This document shows positions 15,843-24,583 of a DNA stretch of 64,000 nucleotides, one piece after another. Origin of the DNA: DASRIA01 sp963724065 (GTDB taxonomy: Bacteria; Actinomycetota; Thermoleophilia; Solirubrobacterales; JBBDJG01); NCBI GenBank assembly GCA_963724065.1, contig CAVRTB010000006.1:496001-560000 (forward strand), in the 5' to 3' direction. The position numbers and the translations under genes are program-made. Every line of letters starts with the position of its first letter. Position 1 is the stretch's first letter. Under the pieces are notes generated by a model that was not told where the DNA came from, did no database searches, and saw only the letters and a list, made by a program, of their open reading frames with translations.

Positions 15843-17678
15843 TTAGACCGCGCACTCGCCCTCACCCCGCACGACCTCGTACAGGTCCTTGCGCTCCCAG
15901 TCGATGAAGTGCGTGATGTGCTCGGGCCCGAACTCGACGGGCAAAGCAAGGTCCTTCACGAGCGCCTCGAACTGATCGGCGCCGACCCGCTCGACGAAGG
16001 TGTTGAAGACCTCCTCGTCGTTGCGGTTGGCCTGGTAGTAGCGCACCCAGCGCTCGACCGCGTCCGGCACGCGCTTCGCCGGGATGCGTGACTTCAGGCG
16101 TGTGCCCATCACGACGTTGCCGCCTTCGTAGTTGCCGCCGACGTGCGGGATGTAGGCGGGCAGCTGGCGGCCGCCGACCTTCATCGCCGCGCCGTAGAAG
16201 CCGATGTTCGCGATGTGGTGCTGCGAGCACCCGTTGGGGCAGCCGCTCATCTTCACGTGGATCCTGCGCGACAGCTCGTCCTCGATCTGCATCTCCTCGA
16301 GGCGCTGCTGGACCGCCTGGTTGAGGCCCATCGAGCTCGTGATGCCGAGCTTGCAGCTGTCCGTGCCGGGGCAGCTGACCACGTCCGTGATCTGGTGCGC
16401 GCCGGCGTCGCCGAGGTCGAGCTCCGAGAGGCGCTGCCAGACGTCGTAGACGCTCTCGTCGCGGACCCATCGCAGAAGCAGGTTCTGGTGCACCGTGGTG
16501 CGCGCGTACCCGCCCGTGTGGTCGCGCATGATCTGCGCTAGGCCCCGGAACTGCTCGGGGGTCAGGTCGCCGCGCGTGACCTTCACCTCGACGGTCGAGA
16601 AGCCCTCCTGACGCTGCGGCTGGACGTTGGATGCCGCGAACGCCGCGAACTCGCTCTTGTCGCCGTTCGGGCTGCCGAACTCCGATGGCTGCTGGGGCGC
16701 CTTGGCCTGCTCGTTGTCGACGAACAGCAGCGGGTCCGGGTTGTAATCGCGCTCGTTGACCCAGTCGCCCTCGAGCTCCTCGTCGACCATCCGGCGGAAC
16801 TCGTCGATGCCGACCTTGTCGATCAGGAATTTGATGCGGGCGCGGGCGCGGTTCGCGCGTAGGAAGTCCTGGCGGTCGAAGATCCGCAGCACGGCCTCGG
16901 AGACCTTCAGGAACTCGCCGTCGTCGACGGTCGCGAACTCCCAGAAGGGCGCGCCGACCCGCGGCATGATCGACGTGCCGCCGCCGGTGCGGATCTCGAA
17001 GCCCTTGACCTGCTTGCCGTCGATCTCGCGGATCCGCGGGACGAAGCCGAGATCGTGGATGTTCGTGATCGCGCGGTCCTCGTCGGTGGAGGTGAAGGCG
17101 ACCTTGAACTTGCGCGGCAGCAACTGGCACACCTCGTTGCGCACGAAATAGCGCACGAACGCACCGACATAGGGGGTCGGGTCGAACGGCTCGCCCTCGC
17201 AGACTCCGGCCCACGGGTCGCCGGTCACGTTGCGCACGGTGTTGCCGCACGCCTCGCGGCTGGAGAGCCCGGTCTTGCCGATCATGCGGATCGCCTTAGC
17301 CGCGTCGGCGAGCGGGATGTGGTGGAACTGGAAGTTCTGCCGCGTGGTGATGTGCCCCTTCTTGAGCGGCGTGTACAGCTCGGCGAGGTCCGCGAAGGAC
17401 TCCATCTGCTCGGGGGAGACGCCGCCGAACGGCAGCTTCACCCGGATCATCTGGACGCCCTCCTGGCGCTGGCCGTAGACGCCCTGCTTGAGACGGAAGC
17501 CGATGAACTGGTCCTCGGGCGTCTGGCCCTCGAGGAACTTGCCCGCCTCGGTGTCGAAGTCGTCGAACTCGCGCTCGATGATCGGGATGATGTGATCCGG
17601 GACGTTCTCGAGCACCTCAGGGTTCTCGAGCGATCCCTTGCGGCCCTTGGGCTTTGCGTCTACAGAAACAGGTTCCAT
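15843..17678 (-). CDS. Ferredoxin-dependent nitrite/sulfite reductase (siroheme, 4Fe-4S)
   Basis: A 611-residue siroheme enzyme with two ferredoxin-like halves. The N-terminal half has PLKKGHITTRQNFQFHH and ACGNTVRNVTGDP. The cluster/siroheme cysteines are in CPGTDSCKLG and SGCPNGCSQHH (C-x5-C ... C-x3-C). It reduces sulfite to sulfide or nitrite to ammonia with electrons from ferredoxin; sequence alone does not separate the two here. No sulfur or nitrogen assimilation genes are adjacent. A GAGGGG ribosome site precedes ATG, and TATATT at 17712-17717 is a good -10 on this strand. It interrupts the usual path from ftsY to ffh. Confidence 0.93.
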   Translation of the reverse strand: MEPVSVDAKPKGRKGSLENPEVLENVPDHIIPIIEREFDDFDTEAGKFLEGQTPEDQFIGFRLKQGVYGQRQEGVQMIRVKLPFGGVSPEQMESFADLAELYTPLKKGHITTRQNFQFHHIPLADAAKAIRMIGKTGLSSREACGNTVRNVTGDPWAGVCEGEPFDPTPYVGAFVRYFVRNEVCQLLPRKFKVAFTSTDEDRAITNIHDLGFVPRIREIDGKQVKGFEIRTGGGTSIMPRVGAPFWEFATVDDGEFLKVSEAVLRIFDRQDFLRANRARARIKFLIDKVGIDEFRRMVDEELEGDWVNERDYNPDPLLFVDNEQAKAPQQPSEFGSPNGDKSEFAAFAASNVQPQRQEGFSTVEVKVTRGDLTPEQFRGLAQIMRDHTGGYARTTVHQNLLLRWVRDESVYDVWQRLSELDLGDAGAHQITDVVSCPGTDSCKLGITSSMGLNQAVQQRLEEMQIEDELSRRIHVKMSGCPNGCSQHHIANIGFYGAAMKVGGRQLPAYIPHVGGNYEGGNVVMGTRLKSRIPAKRVPDAVERWVRYYQANRNDEEVFNTFVERVGADQFEALVKDLALPVEFGPEHITHFIDWERKDLYEVVRGEGECAV

Positions 17679-17711
17679 GGATTCCCCTCGCCGAGGCTGG
17701 GCGTCCGGCCG

Positions 17712-17717
17712 AATATA
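17712..17717 (-). promoter_or_regulatory. -10 promoter element of the sulfite/nitrite reductase gene
   Basis: Read on the minus strand this is TATATT, about 34 nt upstream of the ATG, within an AT-rich patch (17711-17750) that stands out from the GC-rich surroundings. The leader would be ~25-28 nt and carries GAGGGG before the start. I see no convincing -35; CCTAAT at 17735-17740 is the nearest. Confidence 0.5.
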
Positions 17718-17758
17718 GCAAAAGGGGACTGAGAATTAGGTATTTAGGGGACAGGGCA

Positions 17759-17902
17759 GGGATCCCGCTCGCGGTCGAGGACACCCACCGCGCGATCTGG
17801 GCGCTCGAGAAGCTGCGCGTCCACGACGGGGGACCGGACGAGGACGCCGACAGCGAGGGCGACAACTCGCTGTTCATGACGCAGGGGGTATTCGTGCCTT
17901 AG
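17759..17902 (+). pseudogene. 3' stub of a second TolB-like propeller gene
   Basis: In one frame these bases encode 47 residues ending GDNSLFMTQGVFVP. The intact propeller protein at 1706-3148 ends GDNASFVAQGLFVP. By hand alignment about 18 of the last 44 positions are identical, and spacing and stop position agree. No propeller repeats or start codon precede it, and the reading frame upstream runs into reductase-gene DNA on the other strand. It is therefore the surviving tail of a deleted paralogue, adjoining the ffh promoter. Confidence 0.75.
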
Positions 17903-17940
17903 CGCCCGCCGGGCACTTGCCGGCCCTATGCTTCTAGCCC

Positions 17941-19276
<1,336 letters not shown>

Positions 19277-19332
19277 CCGGCGCGCTGCCCTATCCTTTCC
19301 GGCGTCTCTCCAACCAGGCAGAAAGGTTCGAC

Positions 19333-19578
19333 TTGTCGGTAAGGATCAGGCTCACCCGCGTGGGCGCGAGGAACAACCCGATGTGGCGTGTTGTGGCCAC
19401 GGACCAGCGCAACCCGCGTGACGGGCGCTTCATCGAGGTGCTCGGCCACTACAACCCGCAGACGGACCCTTCGACGATCGTGCTCGACGAGGAGAAGGTC
19501 CGCGGTTGGATCCAGAAGGGCGCCCAGCCCTCCGGGGCGGTCAAGAGCCTGCTCAAGGCCAAGGGGATCGCGGCCTGA
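19333..19578 (+). CDS. rpsP: 30S ribosomal protein S16
   Basis: An 81-residue S16 with the family start SVRIRLTRVGARNNPMWRVV and NPRDGRFIEVLGHYNPQ. TTG at 19333 is the start, with GAAAGG 6 nt upstream. TATCCT at 19291-19296 is a plausible -10 giving a ~30-nt leader, unlike the leaderless pattern seen at many neighbours. It heads the rpsP-khpA-rimM-trmD run. Confidence 0.96.
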   Translation: MSVRIRLTRVGARNNPMWRVVATDQRNPRDGRFIEVLGHYNPQTDPSTIVLDEEKVRGWIQKGAQPSGAVKSLLKAKGIAA

Positions 19579-19808
19579 AGCAGCTGCTCGAGTTCCTCGC
19601 CAAGACGCTGGTCGACAATCCCGACCAGGTCCGGGTCGACGAGTTCGAGGAGGAGGACGAGACGGTGGTGTACGAGCTGATCGTCGCCGAAGAGGACCGC
19701 GGCAAGGTGATCGGCCGCAACGGGCGCACGGCCAAGGCCCTGCGCGCCATCATGAAGGCCGGTGGCACCAAAGATGGCAAGCGGGTCCTCGTCGAGATCG
19801 TCGACTGA
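19575..19808 (+). CDS. khpA: KH-domain RNA-binding protein KhpA, CTG start
   Basis: A 77-residue single KH domain: KQLLEFLAKTLVDNPDQVRV, then RGKVIGRNGRTAKALRAIM containing the GxxG RNA-binding loop (GRNG). The family is ~75-80 residues and starts M-K-x-L-L-E. Here that position is CTG at 19575, whose last two bases overlap the rpsP stop (CTGA). There is no ATG/GTG/TTG that would give the family length, so CTG initiation with translational coupling is inferred. KhpA binds RNA, often with KhpB, and affects division and ribosome maturation. Confidence 0.9.
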   Translation: MKQLLEFLAKTLVDNPDQVRVDEFEEEDETVVYELIVAEEDRGKVIGRNGRTAKALRAIMKAGGTKDGKRVLVEIVD

Positions 19809-20301
19809 CGCGCTGCGCATCGGGCGGGTCGGACGACCGCATGGAAACGACGGCGCGTTCACGGTCAGCGAGCCGACCGATCGGCTCGAGTTGCTCGACG
19901 CCGGCAGGCACGTGACGGTCGCCGGCCGCGAGGCCGAGGTGCAGTGGCGCAAGGGCACCGCACAGCGGCCGCTGGTGAAGCTCGAGGGGGTCGATGACCG
20001 CACACAGGCAGAGCAGTTGCGCGGCGAGGCGATCCTCGTCCCGCGCGCCGCGCTCGCACCGCTGGCCGACGGCGAGTTCCTCGCCGACGACCTCGTCGGA
20101 TGCGCGATCGTCGACGGGCCCGCGCCGGTGGGGACGGTGCGCGGCGTGCTCGTCCTCCCGGCCGCGGACGCGCTCGAGGTGGAGGACGAGCGCGGCAGGC
20201 GCCTGCTCGTGCCGCTCGTGGGCGACGCCGTGCGCTCGGTCGACCTGCGCGCGCGTCGCATCGACGTCGACATGGGGTTCGTGAACGTCGATGGTGATTG
20301 A
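19774..20301 (+). CDS. rimM: Ribosome maturation factor RimM
   Basis: RimM assists 30S head assembly with S19. The family start LRIGRVGRPHGNDGAFTV begins at codon 19813, followed by the RimM N-domain and a C-terminal PRC-barrel (GEFLADDLVGCAI ... VPLVGDAVRSVDLRARRIDVD). ATG at 19774 overlaps khpA by 35 nt and adds 13 residues not usual for the family. CTG at 19813 would give the canonical length and sit 4 nt after the khpA stop. I use 19774 as the first conventional start but regard 19813 as a real alternative. Confidence 0.9.
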   Translation: MASGSSSRSSTDALRIGRVGRPHGNDGAFTVSEPTDRLELLDAGRHVTVAGREAEVQWRKGTAQRPLVKLEGVDDRTQAEQLRGEAILVPRAALAPLADGEFLADDLVGCAIVDGPAPVGTVRGVLVLPAADALEVEDERGRRLLVPLVGDAVRSVDLRARRIDVDMGFVNVDGD

Positions 20302-20968
20302 CGTCTTCACGCTCTTCCCGGAGTGGTTCGGGTGGTTCCAGTCGCAGCGCCACGTGCGCAACGCGCTGCGTCTCGGGCATGACCTGCGGCTGTTCAACTA
20401 CCGGGACACGACTCCGCTCTCGAACGGCCAGGTCGACGACACCCCCTATGGCGGCGGTGCGGGAATGCTGATCCGCGTCGACGTGGTGGACGCGGCGCTT
20501 CGGTCCGTGTACGGCGCGGACACCAAGGCGATGCTCGCCGAGCGCCGGGTTGCCGTGCTCACCCCCGCCGGGCGCCAGTTCGACGATGGCGTCGCGAACG
20601 AGCTCGCAGGGATCGACCGGCTGACCCTGCTGTGCGGTCGCTACGAGGGCGTCGACGAGCGCGTGCGCGAGCAACTGTCCAACGACGCGTTGTCGGTCGG
20701 CCCGTACGTGCTCTCGGGGGGCGAGCTGGCCGCGATGGTGGTCGCCGACGCCGTGTTGCGGAAGCTGCCGGGCGCCCTGGGCGACGACCAGAGCCCCGTG
20801 GAGGAGTCGTTCAGCGCCGCGCTCGAGGGCGGGGTCGAGTACCCGCACTACACGCGCCCGGCGAGCTACAGGGGCTGGGACGTGCCGGAGGTGCTGCTGT
20901 CGGGGCACCACGAGCAGGTGCGCGCATGGCGCCACGACGAGGTGAAGGGCAGGAAAGCCACGGGCTGA
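20291..20968 (+). CDS. trmD: tRNA (guanine37-N1)-methyltransferase TrmD
   Basis: A 225-residue SPOUT methyltransferase that makes m1G37 in tRNAs reading CNN codons. It starts MVIDVFTLFPEWF and has DDTPYGGGAGML, LCGRYEGVDERV and the knot region SVGPYVLSGGELAAMVVADAV. The ATG overlaps the end of rimM by 11 nt, which implies translational coupling. The C-terminal helical domain ends with PEVLLSGHHEQVRAWR, which contains a conserved tRNA-binding segment. Confidence 0.96.
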   Translation: MVIDVFTLFPEWFGWFQSQRHVRNALRLGHDLRLFNYRDTTPLSNGQVDDTPYGGGAGMLIRVDVVDAALRSVYGADTKAMLAERRVAVLTPAGRQFDDGVANELAGIDRLTLLCGRYEGVDERVREQLSNDALSVGPYVLSGGELAAMVVADAVLRKLPGALGDDQSPVEESFSAALEGGVEYPHYTRPASYRGWDVPEVLLSGHHEQVRAWRHDEVKGRKATG

Positions 20969-20983
20969 CCGGCCCCGTTTCGC

Positions 20984-21039
20984 TAACATCAGCCGCCCCG
21001 TCCTGATCTTTCCCCTGGAGCCGCCCCGCAAGGCGGCTC
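20984..21039 (+). promoter_or_regulatory. Promoter -10 and attenuator-like hairpin ahead of rplS
   Basis: TAACAT at 20984-20989 is a -10-like hexamer. Downstream, GAGCCGCC and GGCGGCTC (21018-21025 and 21032-21039) form a perfect 8-bp stem with a 6-nt loop, followed by TTTC and then the rplS ATG at 21050. A GC stem followed by T residues within a ~55-nt leader suggests attenuation or L19 autoregulation. It could equally be an intercistronic terminator for trmD. No Shine-Dalgarno sequence is evident between hairpin and ATG. Confidence 0.55.
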
Positions 21040-21049
21040 TTTCATCGCC

Positions 21050-21703
21050 ATGACCGAGATGATCGACACCCTTGAGCGCCGGCAGGTGCGCGCGACCCCT
21101 GACTTCCGTGTGGGAGACCGCGTCCGCGTCCATTTCCAGGTCGTCGAGGGCACGCGGCGCCGCACCCAGGTCTTCGAGGGCGTCGTCCTCAAGCAGAAAG
21201 GCGGGGGGGCGCGGCGCACGTTCACGGTCCGCAAGCTGTCGTTCGGCGTCGGCGTGGAGCGCACGTTCCCGGTGCACTCCCCCAAGATCGAGCGGATCGA
21301 GGTCGTCGGTCGTGGCGAGGTCCGCCGCGCGAAGCTCTATTACCTGCGCGGCCGCGTCGGTCGTGCGGCCCGGCTGCGCGAGATGCGCGACTTCCGCCCC
21401 GAGGAGGTCGCCACGATCGCGGCTCCGGAGCAGGACGTGACAGCACCGCCTGCGGCGGCCGAGGATGGCGGCGTGCCCGAGGGCGAGGCACAGGTCGCGG
21501 AGTCCGCCGAGGCGACGGAGCCCGAGGCCGCGACGGAGCCCGAAGCCGACGCGGAGCCCGAGGCCGCGACGGAGCCCGAGGCCGAGCCCGCCGAAGCCGC
21601 GGAGCCCGCCGCCGACTCCGCCGAGGGCACGGAGCCGTCGCCCGCGGACGACGCGTCCGAGCCTGGGGACGACGCTCCTCAGGGCGAGCAGCAGCCCGCT
21701 TGA
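21050..21703 (+). CDS. rplS: 50S ribosomal protein L19 with long acidic Ala/Glu/Pro tail
   Basis: The first ~118 residues are a normal L19 (FRVGDRVRVHFQVVEG, TFTVRKLSFGVGVERTFPVHSP, RGRVGRAARLREM). They are followed by about 95 residues of acidic low-complexity sequence made of EPEA-type repeats, giving 217 residues against the usual ~115. The repeats are imperfect copies of GCGACGGAGCCCGAGGCC at DNA level (21510-21600). L19 lies at the 30S-50S interface. The tail is in frame with no break and runs to the stop that overlaps lepB. Confidence 0.95.
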   Translation: MTEMIDTLERRQVRATPDFRVGDRVRVHFQVVEGTRRRTQVFEGVVLKQKGGGARRTFTVRKLSFGVGVERTFPVHSPKIERIEVVGRGEVRRAKLYYLRGRVGRAARLREMRDFRPEEVATIAAPEQDVTAPPAAAEDGGVPEGEAQVAESAEATEPEAATEPEADAEPEAATEPEAEPAEAAEPAADSAEGTEPSPADDASEPGDDAPQGEQQPA

Positions 21704-22317
21704 GCGGTTCGGCCGGCAACGCGTTCCGGCGGGTCAGGGACAACTCGCTGGTCGAGCTGGTGGTGATCGTCGCGCTCGCGATCGGGCTCGCGCTCGGCAT
21801 CCAGGCCGTCCTGGTCAAGCCCTACCGGATCCCAAGCGAGTCCATGGAGCCGACGCTCGACGTGGGCCAGCGCGTGCTCGTCAGCCGCGTGAACTACAAG
21901 GTCAGCGACCCCGACCGGGGAGACGTCGTGGTGTTCAACCCACCCACGGGCGCGGCGGACAACACGTGCGGCGCCGACCACGCCGACAACCAGCTGTGCC
22001 CGCAACCCGAGGGGAACAAGGACGAAGTCAACTTCATCAAGCGCGTGGTCGCCATCCCCGGCGACACCCTGTCCGTGCGAAACGGGCGCGCCGTCGTCAA
22101 CGGCAAGCTCGCCGACGAGCCCGACATAAGGCCGTGTGCACCCGGAACCTGCAATTTCCCGGATCCGATCAAGATTCCGGCTGGTCACTTTTTTATGATG
22201 GGCGACAATCGTGGAGCGAGCGACGACAGCCGATTCTGGGGACCTGTCCCCGAGGACTGGATCATCGGGCAGGCCTTCGCCACCTATTGGCCCCCCAAGC
22301 GCATCGGCATCCTCTGA
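21700..22317 (+). CDS. lepB: Signal peptidase I
   Basis: A 205-residue type I signal peptidase. One N-terminal membrane helix (LVVIVALAIGLALGIQAVLV) is followed by the catalytic serine box IPSESMEPTL and the lysine box NFIKRVVAIPGD; MMGDNRGASDDSRFWGPVP is box D/E. It cleaves signal peptides of exported proteins outside the membrane. TTG at 21700 overlaps the rplS stop (TTGA). Four cysteines between boxes C and D (CGADHADNQLC and CAPGTC) may form disulfides. Confidence 0.96.
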   Translation: MSGSAGNAFRRVRDNSLVELVVIVALAIGLALGIQAVLVKPYRIPSESMEPTLDVGQRVLVSRVNYKVSDPDRGDVVVFNPPTGAADNTCGADHADNQLCPQPEGNKDEVNFIKRVVAIPGDTLSVRNGRAVVNGKLADEPDIRPCAPGTCNFPDPIKIPAGHFFMMGDNRGASDDSRFWGPVPEDWIIGQAFATYWPPKRIGIL

Positions 22318-22318
22318 G

Positions 22319-23014
22319 TTGAAGGACCCGCCCGCCGGCCAGCGGGCGGACGGCCTGCGCGGGAAGCGCAGGCGCAAGACCGCCGGGCGCCTGTTCAGAT
22401 TCGATCGCGCGCTCGGACATCGTTTCGTCGCGGGGGCGGACGAGGCGGGCCGCGGGAGCCTTGCGGGCCCACTCGCGGCCGCCGCCGTCCTGCTCGACTA
22501 CGAGCGCATCACGACCCGCGAGGTGAGAGCCCTCACGCGCCTCGACGACTCGAAAGCCCAGGATCCCGAGGAGCGCGAGGCGCTCTACCCGCTCGTGATC
22601 CGCAGCGCTGTGCGCGTCGCGGTCACCTCCCGGTGTGTGCGCGGCATCGACGAGCGCGGCCTGCACGTGACCAACCTCGCCGCCCTGCGCGAAACGCTGC
22701 AACGGGTCGCCGTCCCGGGGTGCATCTGCCTGATCGACGGCTTTCGGGTCGAGGACGTCGGCCACACCCAGCAGGCCGTGATCGACGGCGACGCGCGCAG
22801 CGCGGCGATCGCCGCCGCCTCGATCGTCGCGAAGGTGAGCCGCGACCGCTACATGCACAGGATCGCCACGGAGATGCCGGGTTGGCACTTCCACTCGAAC
22901 GTGGGCTACTCGACGCCCGAGCACCGCGCCGCGATCGCGCAGCTGGGGATCACCGCTCTGCACCGCCGCTCGTTTCAGTCGATCGCCTACCAGCAGCTGG
23001 CGATCGACGCCTAG
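22319..23014 (+). CDS. rnhB: Ribonuclease HII
   Basis: A 231-residue RNase HII that removes ribonucleotides from DNA. Catalytic acidic motifs are visible: GADEAGRGSLAGPL, LIDGF and DGDARSAAIAAASIVAKVSRD, plus the GYSTPEH segment. TTG at 22319 is one base after the lepB stop and is the first start in frame; it leaves a ~35-residue basic N-terminal extension (GKRRRKTAGRLFRFDRAL). The gene completes the lepB-rnhB pair common in actinobacteria. Confidence 0.95.
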   Translation: MKDPPAGQRADGLRGKRRRKTAGRLFRFDRALGHRFVAGADEAGRGSLAGPLAAAAVLLDYERITTREVRALTRLDDSKAQDPEEREALYPLVIRSAVRVAVTSRCVRGIDERGLHVTNLAALRETLQRVAVPGCICLIDGFRVEDVGHTQQAVIDGDARSAAIAAASIVAKVSRDRYMHRIATEMPGWHFHSNVGYSTPEHRAAIAQLGITALHRRSFQSIAYQQLAIDA

Positions 23015-23081
23015 GGGTCCTGCTCGGAACGTTGGCCAGTAAACGGCGCGGCTCCGGGGCCGCCAGGCAAGGACGCAGGTC

Positions 23082-23109
23082 ATCCCACGTACCGGTGGGT
23101 ACGTGGGAT
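23082..23109. terminator. 11-bp perfect inverted repeat between convergent genes
   Basis: ATCCCACGTAC and GTACGTGGGAT flank a 6-nt loop between rnhB (+) and the methyltransferase gene (-). A second weaker stem, GGCGG-N8-CCGCC, follows around 23123-23140. Neither has a clear T-run, so factor-independent termination is doubtful; the position favours a bidirectional transcription barrier. Confidence 0.5.
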
Positions 23110-23174
23110 ACCGAGGACGCCGCATGGCGGTTCCGGAGTCCGCCGTTTGCGGTCAAACGTTTTGAGAAGGGCCA

Positions 23175-24008
23175 CTAACCGTTCTCGATCTCGCGAGCGC
23201 GGCGGGCGTCGTCCGCAGTCACGTGCTCGGGGCCGACGAGCTCCCATCCCGGGTCGTGCGGGCCGGCCCAGGGGCCGAGCCTTCCGGCGTTCGCGCCCGT
23301 GTCGCCCGCTCCGATCGCGCTGCCGTCGGGCGCGAGCACGTCGTAGGTGACGATCACGTACCCCGGCCGCTTGTACCAGGCGGGCCAGTAGCTGAAGGAG
23401 AGGTCCACCGGCCGGAAGCGCCCCGTCGCGACCAGGTGGTTGTGCTCGAACGGATAGTTGTAGACGAGCCGCAGCCGCCGCGGGCTGCGATCGAGGGACC
23501 GCAGCAGACGCTCGATGAAACGCGCGAAGACGAGGCCGGTGAACGGGTTGTAGAGGTAGACGACCGAGAGGTCGTCGGGGATCTCGTACTGGAGCACGTC
23601 CGCGGTGATGAAGTCGACGCTGCCGGCCTGTGGGCGCAGCCGCGATCCCGCGAGGTTGCGCCGTGCCGCCCGGGTGAGGTCGTCCGAGATCTCGACCCCG
23701 GTGGCCCGCCGGAAGGGAAAGCCCGCTGCGACGAGCACCGCCGGTCCCTTGCCCGACCCGAAGTCCGTGAAGACGTCTGCGGGGGTCACCTCGAGCCGCG
23801 CGAGCGAACGCGTCACCCCGATCCAATGCGAGCCCTCGTACCCGAGCCGCCCGGTGGCGGCCACCCCGAGCTCCTCGAGGTCTATGTCCCCCTCGGTCCG
23901 CACACCGTTCCTGATCTCCATGCCCCGATGGGTCGCCGCCACCAGTCGCCAGTACGAGCGGCGCACCATGCGCCGCGGGATCCGGCGAAGCTCGCGACGG
24001 TCGATCAT
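23175..24008 (-). CDS. Class I SAM-dependent methyltransferase-like protein
   Basis: A 277-residue protein with a Rossmann methyltransferase core. Motif I is VFTDFGSGKGPAVLVAA (about residue 80-95), followed by TGVEISDDL (motif II acidic) and VVYLYNPFTG (motif IV). The N-terminal 60 residues are basic (RRELRRIPRRMVRR). The substrate is unknown. It is convergent with rnhB and shares an orientation with yraN, which lies 36 nt upstream, so the two may be co-transcribed. Confidence 0.83.
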   Translation of the reverse strand: MIDRRELRRIPRRMVRRSYWRLVAATHRGMEIRNGVRTEGDIDLEELGVAATGRLGYEGSHWIGVTRSLARLEVTPADVFTDFGSGKGPAVLVAAGFPFRRATGVEISDDLTRAARRNLAGSRLRPQAGSVDFITADVLQYEIPDDLSVVYLYNPFTGLVFARFIERLLRSLDRSPRRLRLVYNYPFEHNHLVATGRFRPVDLSFSYWPAWYKRPGYVIVTYDVLAPDGSAIGAGDTGANAGRLGPWAGPHDPGWELVGPEHVTADDARRAREIENG

Positions 24009-24044
24009 CGCGGACAGTCTCGCCGGTCGATCGGCGCGTACTCA

Positions 24045-24440
24045 TCAGAACGCGGCCTCGAGGTGCTCGAGGCTCAACAGCTCGCCCGCGGGCGACAGCA
24101 CGATGCCGATCACGTCGAGGCGCAGCTCGGCGGTGCCGCGCATCGCGCCGTGCTCGGCGCGATCGGCGATCCAGATCCGCGCCATGTTCCGGACGCGAGC
24201 ACGCTTGTGGCGGCCGACGGCCTCGATCGGGTTGGCGGGTCCGCGGCGGTGCAGCCCACGCGCGACGAGGGTCTTCACCTCGCAGAAGGCGAGCGTTCGG
24301 TCGCGCTTGGCGATCAGGTCGATCTCGCCCTCGCGCACGCGGTAGTTGCGCGTCACGATCGTCCACCCCGAATGCTCGAGGTGTCGCGCCGCGATGTCCT
24401 CGCCGCGGCGACCAAGCTCTTTGCGGGCGTCATCGGCCAT
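24045..24440 (-). CDS. yraN: YraN/UPF0102 family nuclease-fold protein
   Basis: A 131-residue member of the endonuclease-like UPF0102 family. The Holliday-resolvase-type core is visible: GRRGEDIAARHLE, REGEIDLIAKRD and LAFCEVKTLVARG (E..D..ExK arrangement). The biological role is unsettled. ATG at 24440 (MADDARKELG) matches the family start; an in-frame ATG nine codons earlier (24467) is possible. yraN next to comM and dprA is a common arrangement, though here it is divergent from them. Confidence 0.92.
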   Translation of the reverse strand: MADDARKELGRRGEDIAARHLEHSGWTIVTRNYRVREGEIDLIAKRDRTLAFCEVKTLVARGLHRRGPANPIEAVGRHKRARVRNMARIWIADRAEHGAMRGTAELRLDVIGIVLSPAGELLSLEHLEAAF

Positions 24441-24583
24441 CGCACACATGCAAGCCGGAACGCTCATGCACGGGGGTCACGAATCGCGCGGCTTCGAGTC
24501 AACATCCGAACATCCGGCGGCACCGATGTGAACCGGCGCGTTTGGCGTGCATCCGGTCACGCGATCCCGCCTACGGTCATCGC

